Source: Roseburia sp. 1XD42-69
GTDB lineage: Bacteria; Bacillota; Clostridia; Lachnospirales; Lachnospiraceae
DNA: 64,000 nt
NCBI RefSeq assembly: GCF_003612565.1
Contig: NZ_RAZG01000020.1
Location: forward strand, 1 to 64,000
Direction: 5' to 3'
Numbering within the stretch: the first letter of the stretch is position 1; every line of letters starts with the position of its first letter. This document shows, in pieces, positions 50,071 to 59,487 of this stretch. Position numbers and translations under genes: made by a program. The notes below the pieces were generated by a model. It was given only the letters and a program-made list of their open reading frames with translations. It searched no databases and was not told where the DNA came from.

Positions 50071-51186
50071 ATGCTTTACATCATAGGATTTACCAAAAAA
50101 GGAATGGAACTGGGGAGTAAAATTAAAAATAAATTTGATTTTAATGCAAGGCTTTTTCAAAAGACAAGCCAGGAAATGGGAATTGGAGAAAGGTTTTTTG
50201 GGACATTGCATCAGTGGACAGAAAGTGCTTTTTTAAATGCTGATATTATTTTGTTCATCGGTGCCTGCGGCATTGCAGTGAGGAGTATTGCCCCCTTTTT
50301 AAAGGACAAATGGAATGACCCGGCGGTTTTAGTGATGGATGAGGGAGGGGAGTTTTGCATTTCACTCCTTAGCGGACATGCCGGAGGGGGAAATAAATGG
50401 TGCAGAAAAATTGCAGGGATAGCGGAGGCATGCCCTGTGGTTACCACAGCCACGGATATTAGGGAAAAGTTTTCAGTGGATGTTTTTGCCCTGGATAACG
50501 GTTTTTACATAAAAGAACGTGTTTTGGCAAAAGAAGTTTCCTCCTCCATTTTGGCAGGGGAAATCCTTCCCCTGGTGTTTGGGGATGAGATTTTAACAGA
50601 GGAGGGGAAAACAGAAATTTTGAAACGGCGGGAAGTCTTATTGTCCCAGGGAATTTCCCTGTTTTTAGAATCTGAATTTTTGAAAGAGAAAAAAGAGAAG
50701 GACAAGCTGGGAATTTATGCGGGGGTGAGACATAGGGAGTTTCTCTTTGAGAAGACCCTGCACTTAATTCCCAAATCTCTGATACTGGGACTGGGGTGCA
50801 AAAAAGGCACGGAAGAAACAGTGATAAAAAGCAGGGTGGAGGAATTCTGCCGCAAAAAGGAACTTTGCAGGGAGGCTTTTTTTATGGCGGCAACCATTGA
50901 TATGAAAAAAGAGGAGCCGGGGCTTTTGGCCTTTGCAGAAAATTTTGGACTTTCCCTGAAAACCTATTCTTCGGAACACCTTTCCAAAATCCTGGGGGAA
51001 TTTAGCAGTTCCTCTTTTGTAAAACAGGTGACAGGGGTGGACAATGTGTGTGAGCGGAGTGCGCTGGCGTGTGCCATGGATCAGGGAAATGGTGCGGTTT
51101 TGGAGGGAAAATATTCCGGTGACGGGGTGACGGCGGCTGCGGCTGTTGTCTTGGGAAAGGAGATTATATGGGACAGATCTATGTAG
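50071..51186 (+). CDS. cbiG: Cobalt-precorrin-5A hydrolase
   Basis: From ATG 50071, one base after the cbiF stop and behind GGAAGGGG, the product has 371 residues. It shows the CbiG N-terminal domain (IILFIGACGIAVRSIAPFLK, DEGGEFCISLLSGHAGGGNK) and C-terminal domain (LILGLGCKKGTEETVIKSRV and the closing YSGDGVTAAAAVVLGK). It opens the delta-lactone ring and releases acetaldehyde. The start at 49996 that a longer frame would allow lies inside cbiF and is not needed. The 3' end overlaps cbiH by 19 bases. Confidence 0.9.
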   Translation: MLYIIGFTKKGMELGSKIKNKFDFNARLFQKTSQEMGIGERFFGTLHQWTESAFLNADIILFIGACGIAVRSIAPFLKDKWNDPAVLVMDEGGEFCISLLSGHAGGGNKWCRKIAGIAEACPVVTTATDIREKFSVDVFALDNGFYIKERVLAKEVSSSILAGEILPLVFGDEILTEEGKTEILKRREVLLSQGISLFLESEFLKEKKEKDKLGIYAGVRHREFLFEKTLHLIPKSLILGLGCKKGTEETVIKSRVEEFCRKKELCREAFFMAATIDMKKEEPGLLAFAENFGLSLKTYSSEHLSKILGEFSSSSFVKQVTGVDNVCERSALACAMDQGNGAVLEGKYSGDGVTAAAAVVLGKEIIWDRSM

Positions 51187-51911
51187 TGGGAATCGGCCCG
51201 GGGGCCTATGAGGAGATGACCATCCGGGGGGCAAATGTTTTGTCCCAGTGCGATGTCATCGCAGGTTACACGGTGTATGTGGAACTGGTGCGAAAACATT
51301 TTCCCGAAAAAGAATTTATTGTAACCCCGATGCGCAGGGAAGAAGAGCGGTGTGAACTTGCCTTTAAGGAGGCGGAAAAGGGCAGGAGGGTTGCCTTAAT
51401 CTGCAGCGGGGATGCAGGGATTTACGGCATGGCGGGGCTGATGTATGAAATTGGCAGAAAGTATAAAGATATCTCCATTGAGGTGGTGCCGGGGGTGACG
51501 GCGGCCTTGGGAGGGGGGGCTCTTTTGGGGGCGCCTCTGGTGCACGACTGCTGTTTTATCAGTTTAAGCGACCTTTTAACGCCCTGGGAGAAAATCGAAA
51601 AAAGGCTTACGGCAGCGGCCCAGGGGGATTTTGTTATCTGCCTTTACAACCCTTCCAGCAAAAAAAGGGAGGATTATCTGAGCCGGGCATGTGATATCCT
51701 TTTAAAATGTAAAAAAGAGGACACCGTGTGCGGCCTGGCAAAGAATATTGCCAGGGAGGGGGAAATCAGTGAAATCCTTACCTTAAGGGAGCTTCGGGAC
51801 AAGGAGGCGGATATGTTTACCACGGTATTTATCGGAAATGAGGAAACCCTTGTGATACAGGGGAAAATGGTGACCCCCAGAGGCTATGGGAGGGAGAGGA
51901 ACAGGATATGA
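51168..51911 (+). CDS. cbiH: Cobalt-factor III C17-methyltransferase
   Basis: The 247-residue tetrapyrrole methylase contains IYVVGIGPGAYEEMTIRGAN, YTVYVELVRKHFPEKEF, ICSGDAGIYGMAGLMYEIGR and VVPGVTAALGGGALLGAPLV with SLSDLLTPWEKIEKR, the classical CbiH/CobJ pattern. It contracts the ring and methylates C17. Overlaps cbiG at its start and the next fusion gene at its end by 4 bases. Confidence 0.92.
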   Translation: MGQIYVVGIGPGAYEEMTIRGANVLSQCDVIAGYTVYVELVRKHFPEKEFIVTPMRREEERCELAFKEAEKGRRVALICSGDAGIYGMAGLMYEIGRKYKDISIEVVPGVTAALGGGALLGAPLVHDCCFISLSDLLTPWEKIEKRLTAAAQGDFVICLYNPSSKKREDYLSRACDILLKCKKEDTVCGLAKNIAREGEISEILTLRELRDKEADMFTTVFIGNEETLVIQGKMVTPRGYGRERNRI

Positions 51912-53866
51912 CGGATGCACTTGTCTTTGCAGGGACAAAAGAAGGGCGGATCCTTGCGGAATATCTCTGCAGTAACCTTGGAAAGGTGACTGCCTCTGTG
52001 GCGACAGAGTACGGGGAGGAAATTTTAAATGTTATAAGTGGATTAAATATTGTCCATGGAAAACGTGATTTCCAGGGAATCTGTGAATTGTTAGATCAGG
52101 AATCTCCAAGGATTGTGGTGGACGCCACCCATATTTATGCCTGTGAGGTTACGGAAAATGTAAAAAGGGCCTGTGAGGACAGGAAGATTCCATATCTTCG
52201 GATTTTAAGGGATACTAGGGCCGCAGAGAATGCAGTGTATGTGGATTCCGTAAAGGAAGGGGCGGCGTATTTAGATGCCGGGGAAGGAAATATTTTAATT
52301 ACCACCGGCAGCAAAGAGTTAAAAGAGTATACGGCAATGAAAAACTACAAAGAACGCTGTTTTGCCAGAGTATTATCCCTTCCCCAGGTGGTAACTATGT
52401 GTGATGCCCTGGGCTTTCGGGGCAGCCATCTCATTGCCATGCAGGGGCCTTTTTCCAAAGAGATGAATGCAGCTATGCTAAAACAGGTAAAGGCGTCTTA
52501 TCTTGTGACAAAGGAGAGCGGCGATGCCGGGGGTTTTGAAGAAAAATGTAAGGCGGCTAAGGAGTGCGGCGTTACTTTAGTTGTAATCGGAAAACCCAAG
52601 GAAGAGGAAGGGATTTCCCTTTGGGAGGGAAAAAGGTATCTGGCGGAATTTTTCGGCTTTACCCCAAAACAGGAGATTGCCCTGATTGGAATCGGCATGG
52701 GAAACAGGGATTTACTTACGGGGGAAGCCCTGAAATGGATTGAAGAGTCAGATTTAATCATAGGGGCAAAGCGCATGACAGAGCTGTTTGAGGACGGGGA
52801 GCGGGAAGCCTGCCATGCCTATTTAAAAGATGAGATAGAATCCTGCTTAAAATCCCACAGCCATTGCCGGAAAGCTGCCATTCTTTTATCCGGGGACGTA
52901 GGGTTTTTCAGCGGGGCAAAAAATCTCACCGGCATCTTTCCTGAGGCCCGGGTGATGCCCGGAATCTCCTCCCTTTCCTATTTTTGTTCTAAACTCCCCT
53001 GTTCCTGGGAGGATGTGAGCAGTGTGAGCCTTCACGGAAAAAAAGATAATGTGGCAGGAATTTTAAGGGAGCGGGGCAGGGTTTTTGTGATTCTTGGGAA
53101 AGGGGACGACCTGCAGGGGCTCTGCCAAAGGTTAAAAGACTGCGGCCTGGAAAACGCCTGTGTGTCTGTGGGGGAGAACCTGGGATACCCGGAGGAAAAA
53201 ATTACCCGGGGCAGGGCAGAGGACTTTCTTCATACAGAGACAAGCCTTTTAAGCGTATGCCTTCTGGAACTTAAGGAGGAGGCGGTCTGTACCTGTGGAA
53301 TCGGGGATCATGCTTTTATTCGGGGAAATGTGCCCATGACAAAAGAGGAAATCCGCAGCATTATTTTGTCCAAAATGAAGCTGACAAGAAAAGCGGTGGT
53401 TTACGATATCGGGGCGGGAACCGGCTCTGTCTCTGTGGAGCTTGCCAGAACGGCTTTTCTGGGGGAAGTCTATGCCATTGAGGAAAAGCCGGAGGCGGTG
53501 GAGTTGATTCTTAAGAATAAAAAGAAATTTGGAACAGAGAACCTTTTTGTGGTTCCCGGGAGGGCTCCAGAGGTTATGGAGGATTTGCCTGGGCCAAGCC
53601 ATGTGTTTATCGGAGGAAGCGGAGGAAATTTAAAAGAGATAATAGAAATGGTTTTAAAAAAGAATCTAAGAGCAGGGATTGTGGTCAGTGCTGTTTCCTT
53701 AGAGACCATAGGGGAGGCTTTTGGGGAGATGAAGGCGTTAGAAGAGCGGTTTGGGAGAAAAACGGAGATCACGGCTCTTTCTGTGGCAAAGTCGAAGGTG
53801 TTGGGGGAGTATCACATGATGATGGGGGGAAATCCGGTGTATTTGTTTGAGAGTTATGTGTTATAA
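51908..53866 (+). CDS. cbiJET: Fused precorrin-6A reductase / C5,15-methyltransferase (CbiJ-CbiE-CbiT)
   Basis: The 652-residue protein joins three enzymes. Residues 1-250: CbiJ reductase (ALVFAGTKEGRILAEYLCSN, VVDATHIYACEVTENV, GPFSKEMNAAMLKQV). Residues 255-460: CbiE methylase (IALIGIGMGNRDLLTGEALK, LSGDVGFFSGAKNLTGIFPE). Residues 470-652: CbiT decarboxylating methylase (AVVYDIGAGTGSVSVELART, FIGGSGGNLKEIIEMVLKK). CbiE-CbiT fusions are common; CbiJ at the front makes a rarer three-part form. It overlaps cbiH by 4 bases. The next cobalamin gene is cut off by an inserted ATPase gene. Confidence 0.9.
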   Translation: MTDALVFAGTKEGRILAEYLCSNLGKVTASVATEYGEEILNVISGLNIVHGKRDFQGICELLDQESPRIVVDATHIYACEVTENVKRACEDRKIPYLRILRDTRAAENAVYVDSVKEGAAYLDAGEGNILITTGSKELKEYTAMKNYKERCFARVLSLPQVVTMCDALGFRGSHLIAMQGPFSKEMNAAMLKQVKASYLVTKESGDAGGFEEKCKAAKECGVTLVVIGKPKEEEGISLWEGKRYLAEFFGFTPKQEIALIGIGMGNRDLLTGEALKWIEESDLIIGAKRMTELFEDGEREACHAYLKDEIESCLKSHSHCRKAAILLSGDVGFFSGAKNLTGIFPEARVMPGISSLSYFCSKLPCSWEDVSSVSLHGKKDNVAGILRERGRVFVILGKGDDLQGLCQRLKDCGLENACVSVGENLGYPEEKITRGRAEDFLHTETSLLSVCLLELKEEAVCTCGIGDHAFIRGNVPMTKEEIRSIILSKMKLTRKAVVYDIGAGTGSVSVELARTAFLGEVYAIEEKPEAVELILKNKKKFGTENLFVVPGRAPEVMEDLPGPSHVFIGGSGGNLKEIIEMVLKKNLRAGIVVSAVSLETIGEAFGEMKALEERFGRKTEITALSVAKSKVLGEYHMMMGGNPVYLFESYVL

Positions 53867-53977
53867 TGAATTGTGAAGTATATGCGCTGCGTGGAGGTTT
53901 ACCTTCCATGGCTGAAAGGCGTCGGCAAGCTGGCAGAAAGCTGCTATGGCATAAAATATAGAAACAGGAGGGGACGG

Positions 53978-55663
53978 ATGAAACAGACAATCGGAATCGG
54001 AATCCAGGATTTTGAAAAGATAAGGACGAGAAATATATTTTATGTAGATAAAACAGATTTTATCCGTGAATGGTGGGAGAGCAATGATGATGTGACGTTA
54101 ATCACCCGCCCCAGGCGTTTTGGGAAAACCTTAAACATGAGTATGACGGAACAGTTTTTTTCTTTGGAGTATGCAGGGCGCGGGGATTTGTTTGAGGGAC
54201 TTTCTATCTGGGAAAGAGAGGAGTATCGGGGGATTCAGGGGACGTATCCGGTTATCAGCCTTTCCTTTGCGGGGATAAAGGAAGATAATTTTCGCAGTGT
54301 GCGGCTGAAAACAGGGCAGTTCATTACAGAATTGTTTGATAAATACAGGTTTTTATCAGACTGGGAGGGATTAAGTTTAAAGGAAAAAGAATTTGTAAAA
54401 AGAATAGATCCTGAAATGGATGATTATGTTGCCACCCAGTCTTTAAATCAGCTTTCCAGTTACCTCTCCCGTTACTATGGGAAAAAAGTGATTATCTTGT
54501 TGGATGAGTACGACACCCCCATGCAGGAAGCCTATGTGCATGGGTACTGGGAGGAGCTGGTTTCCTTTACCAGAAGCCTATTTAACTCTACCTTTAAAAC
54601 AAACCCTTATATCGAAAGGGGGCTTATGACGGGGATTACCAGGGTGAGCCGGGAGTCGATGTTTTCCGACTTGAATAATTTGAATGTCGTAACTACCACT
54701 TCCAATGAATATGCCACAGCCTTTGGATTTACGGAAAAAGAAGTCTTTGCGGCCATGGATGCGTTTGGCTTGTCCAAACAGAAGGAAAAAGCAAAATTCT
54801 GGTATGACGGCTTCGTCTTCGGGAACCAGCCAGACATTTATAATCCCTGGTCGGTGATTAACCTTCTGGATAAAAAGATGTTCGGTACCTACTGGGCCAA
54901 CACCAGTTCCAATAGCCTTGCCGGAAAACTGATCCGTGAGGGCGATGCGGATGTGAAGATGGCCATGGAGGATCTTTTAAAAGGGAATTCCCTGTTTACG
55001 GAAATTGATGAGCAGATTGTGTTCAACCAGCTTGGGAAGAAGCAGTCAGCCATTTGGAGCTTGCTGGTTGCCAGCGGGTACCTGAAAGTGGAAAGCTGCA
55101 GGGCAAACCCGGTGACAGACCGGATGACGTATGAGCTGAAACTAACCAACCGGGAAGTAAAAATCATGTTCGAGGGGATGATACGTGACTGGTTTTATGA
55201 ATATACCAAAGATTACAACGACTTTATCAAGGCCCTGCTTTTAAACGATAAAAAGGCCATGAATGTATATATGAACCGTGTAGCCCTTTCCACCTTCAGT
55301 TTTTTTGATACGGGGAAGAATCCCTCACCAGCCAGTGAGCCGGAGCGTTTCTACCATGGTTTTGTGCTGGGGCTGATGGTGGATCTGGCAGGACGCTACC
55401 AGATAAGCTCAAACCGGGAGAGCGGGTTCGGGCGCTATGACGTGATGCTTGTGCCGGAGAAAAAAGAGGATGCCGCATACATCCTGGAATTCAAGGTGCG
55501 GGACAGGGAGGATGAGAAAAGCCTGTCTGAGACAGTGGAGGAGGCATTAAGGCAGATAGAGGAGAAGAAGTATGAGGAAGAAATGTTAAGCCGGGGGATA
55601 GAGGCGGACAGGATAAAGAAGTACGGGTTTGCCTTTGAGGGGAAAGAGGTTTTGATCGGTTAA
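53978..55663 (+). CDS. AAA-ATPase_like protein with C-terminal PD-(D/E)XK domain, copy 3
   Basis: From ATG 53978 (CAGGAGGGG ribosome site) the product has 561 residues. It has FYVDKTDFIREWWESN, P-loop TRPRRFGKTLNMSMTEQFFS, Walker-B-like VIILLDEYDTPMQEAYVHG, MTGITRVSRESMFSDLNNLN and the nuclease-like end GRYDVMLVPEKKEDAAYILE with FKVRDRED. It stands between cbiJET and cbiA in an otherwise tightly packed pathway operon; 111 bases separate it from cbiJET, while cbiA starts at once after its stop. It therefore looks like an insertion that was adapted to keep cbiA translated. Function unknown. Confidence 0.85.
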   Translation: MKQTIGIGIQDFEKIRTRNIFYVDKTDFIREWWESNDDVTLITRPRRFGKTLNMSMTEQFFSLEYAGRGDLFEGLSIWEREEYRGIQGTYPVISLSFAGIKEDNFRSVRLKTGQFITELFDKYRFLSDWEGLSLKEKEFVKRIDPEMDDYVATQSLNQLSSYLSRYYGKKVIILLDEYDTPMQEAYVHGYWEELVSFTRSLFNSTFKTNPYIERGLMTGITRVSRESMFSDLNNLNVVTTTSNEYATAFGFTEKEVFAAMDAFGLSKQKEKAKFWYDGFVFGNQPDIYNPWSVINLLDKKMFGTYWANTSSNSLAGKLIREGDADVKMAMEDLLKGNSLFTEIDEQIVFNQLGKKQSAIWSLLVASGYLKVESCRANPVTDRMTYELKLTNREVKIMFEGMIRDWFYEYTKDYNDFIKALLLNDKKAMNVYMNRVALSTFSFFDTGKNPSPASEPERFYHGFVLGLMVDLAGRYQISSNRESGFGRYDVMLVPEKKEDAAYILEFKVRDREDEKSLSETVEEALRQIEEKKYEEEMLSRGIEADRIKKYGFAFEGKEVLIG

Positions 55664-57043
55664 ATGAATACACCATCTCTGATGCTTGCAGCCCCGGCCA
55701 GCGGAAGCGGAAAAACACTGCTGACCTGCGGGCTTTTGCAGGTATTATTAAATCAAAAATTAAATATTGTGTCTTTTAAATGCGGTCCGGACTACATAGA
55801 TCCCATGTTTCACACAGAAGTTTTGGGGACAAAATGCAGGAATCTTGATTTGTTTTTGTCCTCAGAGGAAACAGTGAGATACCTTTTTTCCAGACATGCC
55901 AAAGAGGCGGATTTGGCATTGTTGGAAGGGGTGATGGGCTATTATGATGGAGTGGGAAATTCCACCTGGGGCAGTGCCTATGAACTGGCAGGGACGATAG
56001 GGGCGCCGGTGGTTTTGGTGGTAAATGTCAGGGGTATGGGCCTGTCTGTGACGGCGCTTATCAAGGGTTTTTTGGAATTTCGCCAAGTTTCCCATATCAA
56101 AGGGGTGATTTTAAACCAACTCTCCCCCATGCTCTATGACAGAATGAAAGAGTGCGTGGAGAGGGAGACAGGGGTAAAGGTATATGGCTATCTTCCGGTA
56201 ATGAAAGATTGTGAGATAGAAAGCCGACATCTGGGGCTTTTTATGCCAGAGGAAATCTGTGATTTTAAATCACGATTAAATAAAATTGCCAAAGTTATGG
56301 AGGAAACCCTGGATATAGAGGGGCTTTTGCGCCTGGCCAGGGGAGCAGAAAAAATGCAGGGAAAACCAGGGGAAGAGATAACAGGGCTTCCCAGCCCTTT
56401 TGCCGGGGAGGGGATTTCTGTTGCTTACGCAAAGGATGAGGCGTTTTGTTTTTGTTATGAGGATAATTTAGAACTCCTCCGTGATTTGGGAGTAAAATTG
56501 TATCCCTTTTCTCCCCTTTCTGATGGGCATTTGCCAAAGCAGATACACGGGCTTCTTTTATTTGGAGGATATCCGGAATTATATGCAGAAAAATTAAGTA
56601 ATAATATAATCTTACGAAATGAAATCAGGGATAAAATTTTATCTGGCCTTCCCACAATGGCGGAGTGCGGTGGATTTCTCTATCTTCTGGAATCCCTTCA
56701 GGATAAAGATTCCGGAAGAGAATATCCCATGGCAGGTGTATTTCCTGGCAGTGGATATGATGGGGGAAAACTGATGCGGTTCGGCTATGTGGAATTAAAA
56801 GGCGGAAAAGCATTTGGAAGGGATGTGGGGACGATTCGTGCCCATGAGTTCCACCACTACGATACGGAAAATCCGGGCGGCAGTTTTTTGGCCCAAAAAC
56901 CATTAAGCCACAGAAACTGGCATTGTATCCACAGCAGTGGCACAATATTTGCAGGGTTTCCCCACCAGTATTTTTACGGAAACCTGAAACTGCCTGAGGC
57001 CTTTTTAGGCGCCTGCAGGGAGTTTAGGGAGGAAAGCAGATGA
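55664..57043 (+). CDS. cbiA: Cobyrinic acid a,c-diamide synthase
   Basis: The 459-residue protein has a P-loop-like start LMLAAPASGSGKTLLTCGLL, the switch region FKCGPDYIDPMFHTEVLG, LLEGVMGYYDGVG, and a glutamine-amidotransferase half with GYPELYAEKLSNN, PTMAECGGFLYLLESL (catalytic Cys) and AHEFHHYDTENPG. CbiA amidates the a and c side chains. Its ATG follows the ATPase stop with no gap, and its stop overlaps cobT. Confidence 0.93.
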   Translation: MNTPSLMLAAPASGSGKTLLTCGLLQVLLNQKLNIVSFKCGPDYIDPMFHTEVLGTKCRNLDLFLSSEETVRYLFSRHAKEADLALLEGVMGYYDGVGNSTWGSAYELAGTIGAPVVLVVNVRGMGLSVTALIKGFLEFRQVSHIKGVILNQLSPMLYDRMKECVERETGVKVYGYLPVMKDCEIESRHLGLFMPEEICDFKSRLNKIAKVMEETLDIEGLLRLARGAEKMQGKPGEEITGLPSPFAGEGISVAYAKDEAFCFCYEDNLELLRDLGVKLYPFSPLSDGHLPKQIHGLLLFGGYPELYAEKLSNNIILRNEIRDKILSGLPTMAECGGFLYLLESLQDKDSGREYPMAGVFPGSGYDGGKLMRFGYVELKGGKAFGRDVGTIRAHEFHHYDTENPGGSFLAQKPLSHRNWHCIHSSGTIFAGFPHQYFYGNLKLPEAFLGACREFREESR

Positions 57044-58110
57044 GAGATAAAACAACCATGGAATTTTATGACAGGATAAAAAATATTCCCCCTGTAAACC
57101 AAGGGGCAAGGGAGGAAGCGAAAAGGCGCTGGAATGAAATCGCCCACCCCCTCCACAGCCTGGGGAAACTGGAGGATTATGTGGTTTTTCTGGCGGGGAT
57201 TACCGGGGAGTTTAAGGTGGAAAAGCCGAAAAAGGCCCTGGTTGTTATGTGCGCAGACAACGGGGTGGTGGAGGAGGGCGTGACCCAGACAGGCCAGGAA
57301 GTCACGGCCATTGTAGCGGAAAATTTCTTAAAAGAGCAGGCCACAGCCGCAATTCTCTGCCGTGAGACAGGGGCGGATATTTTTCCTGTGGATATAGGCA
57401 TGGCAAGGGATACCAGTGTGCCCCGGCGGAAAGTGGGGTACGGCACAAAAAATATGGCAAAAGAACCTGCCATGACAAGGGAGCAGGCCATACAGGCGGT
57501 TTTGACAGGCATGGATATGGTGAGGGAATTAAAAGAGAAGGGATATGGGCTGATTGCCGTCGGTGAGATGGGTATCGGAAATACCACTACAAGCAGCGCC
57601 GTGGTATCCGTTCTTCTGGAAAAAAGCCCAAAGGAAGTTACCGGAAAGGGAGCCGGGCTTACCGGGGAGGCTTTGGCCCGGAAAGTAAAGGTCATTGAGG
57701 AGGCCATAAAAAAGCATAAGCCAGAAAAAGAAGACCCTTTAGAAGTGTTATCTCTTGTGGGAGGGTTTGATCTGGGGGGCATGGCAGGGCTGTTTTTGGG
57801 CGGCGCCCTTTACCGGGTTCCCATTGTGATAGACGGCTTTATTTCCGCCGCCGCAGCACTTCTTGCCAAGACATTTGCCCCGGCGTGCACAGATTATATG
57901 ATAAGCTCCCATGTTTCCAAAGAGCCCGGTACAGGAATGGTGTTAAATGCCCTTTCCATGGAGGCGGCCCTGCACTGCGGTATGTCTTTGGGGGAGGGCA
58001 CAGGGGCGGTGTGCCTCTTTCCCCTGATTGATTTGGCTATCTCTGTTTACCGGGGGATGGGCACTTTCCAGGAAAACAGTATAGAGCCTTATCAGGAGCT
58101 TTTGTTATGA
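57040..58110 (+). CDS. cobT: Nicotinate-nucleotide-dimethylbenzimidazole phosphoribosyltransferase
   Basis: The 356-residue protein carries the CobT pattern: LHSLGKLEDYVVFLAGITGE, VVMCADNGVVEEGVTQTGQE, MGIGNTTTSSAVVSVLLEKS, GGFDLGGMAGLFLGGALYRV and ALHCGMSLGEGTGAVCLFPL. It makes the alpha-ribazole phosphate part of the lower ligand. It overlaps cbiA and cobU by 4 bases each. Confidence 0.95.
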   Translation: MRDKTTMEFYDRIKNIPPVNQGAREEAKRRWNEIAHPLHSLGKLEDYVVFLAGITGEFKVEKPKKALVVMCADNGVVEEGVTQTGQEVTAIVAENFLKEQATAAILCRETGADIFPVDIGMARDTSVPRRKVGYGTKNMAKEPAMTREQAIQAVLTGMDMVRELKEKGYGLIAVGEMGIGNTTTSSAVVSVLLEKSPKEVTGKGAGLTGEALARKVKVIEEAIKKHKPEKEDPLEVLSLVGGFDLGGMAGLFLGGALYRVPIVIDGFISAAAALLAKTFAPACTDYMISSHVSKEPGTGMVLNALSMEAALHCGMSLGEGTGAVCLFPLIDLAISVYRGMGTFQENSIEPYQELLL

Positions 58111-58646
58111 TTTACCTTGTGACGGGGGGCAGCGGCAGCGGAAAGTCTGCCTATGCAGAAGAAAAACTGTGTTCACTGGGAAATGATAACAGGATTTATT
58201 TTGCCACCATGGAAGTCTCCGACAAAGAAGGAAGGAAGAAAGTGGAGCGCCACCGGAAACTCCGGGAGGGAAAAGCCTTTACAACCATAGAGCAGGGAAA
58301 AAATTTAAAAGAAATTAAAATTCCAAAAAACAGCCTGGTTCTCCTGGAATGTATGTCAAATCTTCTGGCGAATGAGATGTATGCCCCGGGAGGGGCCGGG
58401 GAGGATTCTGTCTCAGAGATTTTAGAAGGCGTATGGAACTTAGACCGCCAGGCAAAGGCGTTGGTTGTGGTATCCAATGAAGTGTTTTCGGATTTGCCGG
58501 TATCAAAAGAGATGGGGCGGTATTTGTCTTATCTTGGGGAAATCAATGCCGCCATTGCAAAGCAGGCGGCGGAGGTGACGGAGGTTGTATACGGGATTCC
58601 GGTATTTGCAAAGAGCATAGCAGCAGAACGAAAACCCATGGAATAA
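58107..58646 (+). CDS. cobU: Adenosylcobinamide kinase / guanylyltransferase
   Basis: The 179-residue protein has a P-loop at the N-terminus (VTGGSGSGKSAYAEEKLCSL), YFATMEVSDKEGRKKVERHR with the guanylylation His, and VVVSNEVFSDLPVSKEMGRY. It phosphorylates adenosylcobinamide and attaches GMP. A shorter paralogue follows at 59484. Confidence 0.9.
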   Translation: MIYLVTGGSGSGKSAYAEEKLCSLGNDNRIYFATMEVSDKEGRKKVERHRKLREGKAFTTIEQGKNLKEIKIPKNSLVLLECMSNLLANEMYAPGGAGEDSVSEILEGVWNLDRQAKALVVVSNEVFSDLPVSKEMGRYLSYLGEINAAIAKQAAEVTEVVYGIPVFAKSIAAERKPME

Positions 58647-58689
58647 ACCCCTCCATAATAAACCTCTCATAATAAGGAAGGAACAGAAT

Positions 58690-59487
58690 ATGAAAAAGCT
58701 TTGGAACAGTTTTAAAATAGCATTTTCCATGTATTCTAAGATACCAATGCCAAAAAGCGACTGGACAAATGAAAACATGCGTTACTGCTTCTGTTTCTTT
58801 CCCCTTGTGGGGGGAGTGGTTGGCGCCTTGACCTGTGTCTGGCGGTATCTGGCAGAGTATTTGGGCTTAAGGGGAAGCACAAGTTCTGCCGTAGTGCTTA
58901 TGCTGATTCCCGTGGCGGTTACCGGCGGAATCCATCTGGACGGGCTTTTGGATACAGCGGACGCCTTAAGTTCCTACAAAGGACAAAAAGAGCGGCTGGA
59001 AATTTTAAAAGACTCCCGGGCGGGGGCTTTTGCCGTGATACAGGCGGTGGTGTATTTTTTCCTGTATTATGGCATTTACTCTTATCTGGACGCCTGCCCG
59101 GGAAAGAGAGGGGAGGAGGCCTGGCAGGTCATTGCCCTTTCCTTTTTTTTGTCAAGGATATTGAGCGGCTACGGGGTGGTGGCCTTTCCAAAGGCAAAGG
59201 ATACAGGGCTTGCGGCCCTATTTTCCCAGAAGGCGGAGGGAAGGGCCGTAAAAATTGTCCTGGTTTGTTATGGAATTCTGATTTTTGTGTTTATGGCAGG
59301 GATAGACATTTTCTATGCCTTAGCAGTGTACACAGCGGCCTTTTTAGTTTTTATTTATTACTATTTTATGTCTGTGAATAAATTTGGGGGGATTACCGGG
59401 GATTTGGCAGGGTGGTTTCTCCAGAACTGTGAAATAGCCATGGCCCTTGGGGTAATGATTGTCCATGTGGCAGGAGGTGTGGTATGA
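58690..59487 (+). CDS. cobS: Adenosylcobinamide-GDP ribazoletransferase
   Basis: The 265-residue membrane protein has the CobS signature: SKIPMPKSDW near the start, FPLVGGVVGALTCVWRYLAE, GGIHLDGLLDTADALSSYKG and SVNKFGGITGDLAGWFLQNC, with about five to six membrane helices. It joins the nucleotide loop to adenosyl-GDP-cobinamide. It overlaps the next gene by 4 bases. Confidence 0.93.
   Translation: MKKLWNSFKIAFSMYSKIPMPKSDWTNENMRYCFCFFPLVGGVVGALTCVWRYLAEYLGLRGSTSSAVVLMLIPVAVTGGIHLDGLLDTADALSSYKGQKERLEILKDSRAGAFAVIQAVVYFFLYYGIYSYLDACPGKRGEEAWQVIALSFFLSRILSGYGVVAFPKAKDTGLAALFSQKAEGRAVKIVLVCYGILIFVFMAGIDIFYALAVYTAAFLVFIYYYFMSVNKFGGITGDLAGWFLQNCEIAMALGVMIVHVAGGVV

Noticed and set aside
57177..57782. 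201-codon minus-strand frame inside cobT
   Set aside because: Mirror of a conserved coding region; no start signals and no protein features.
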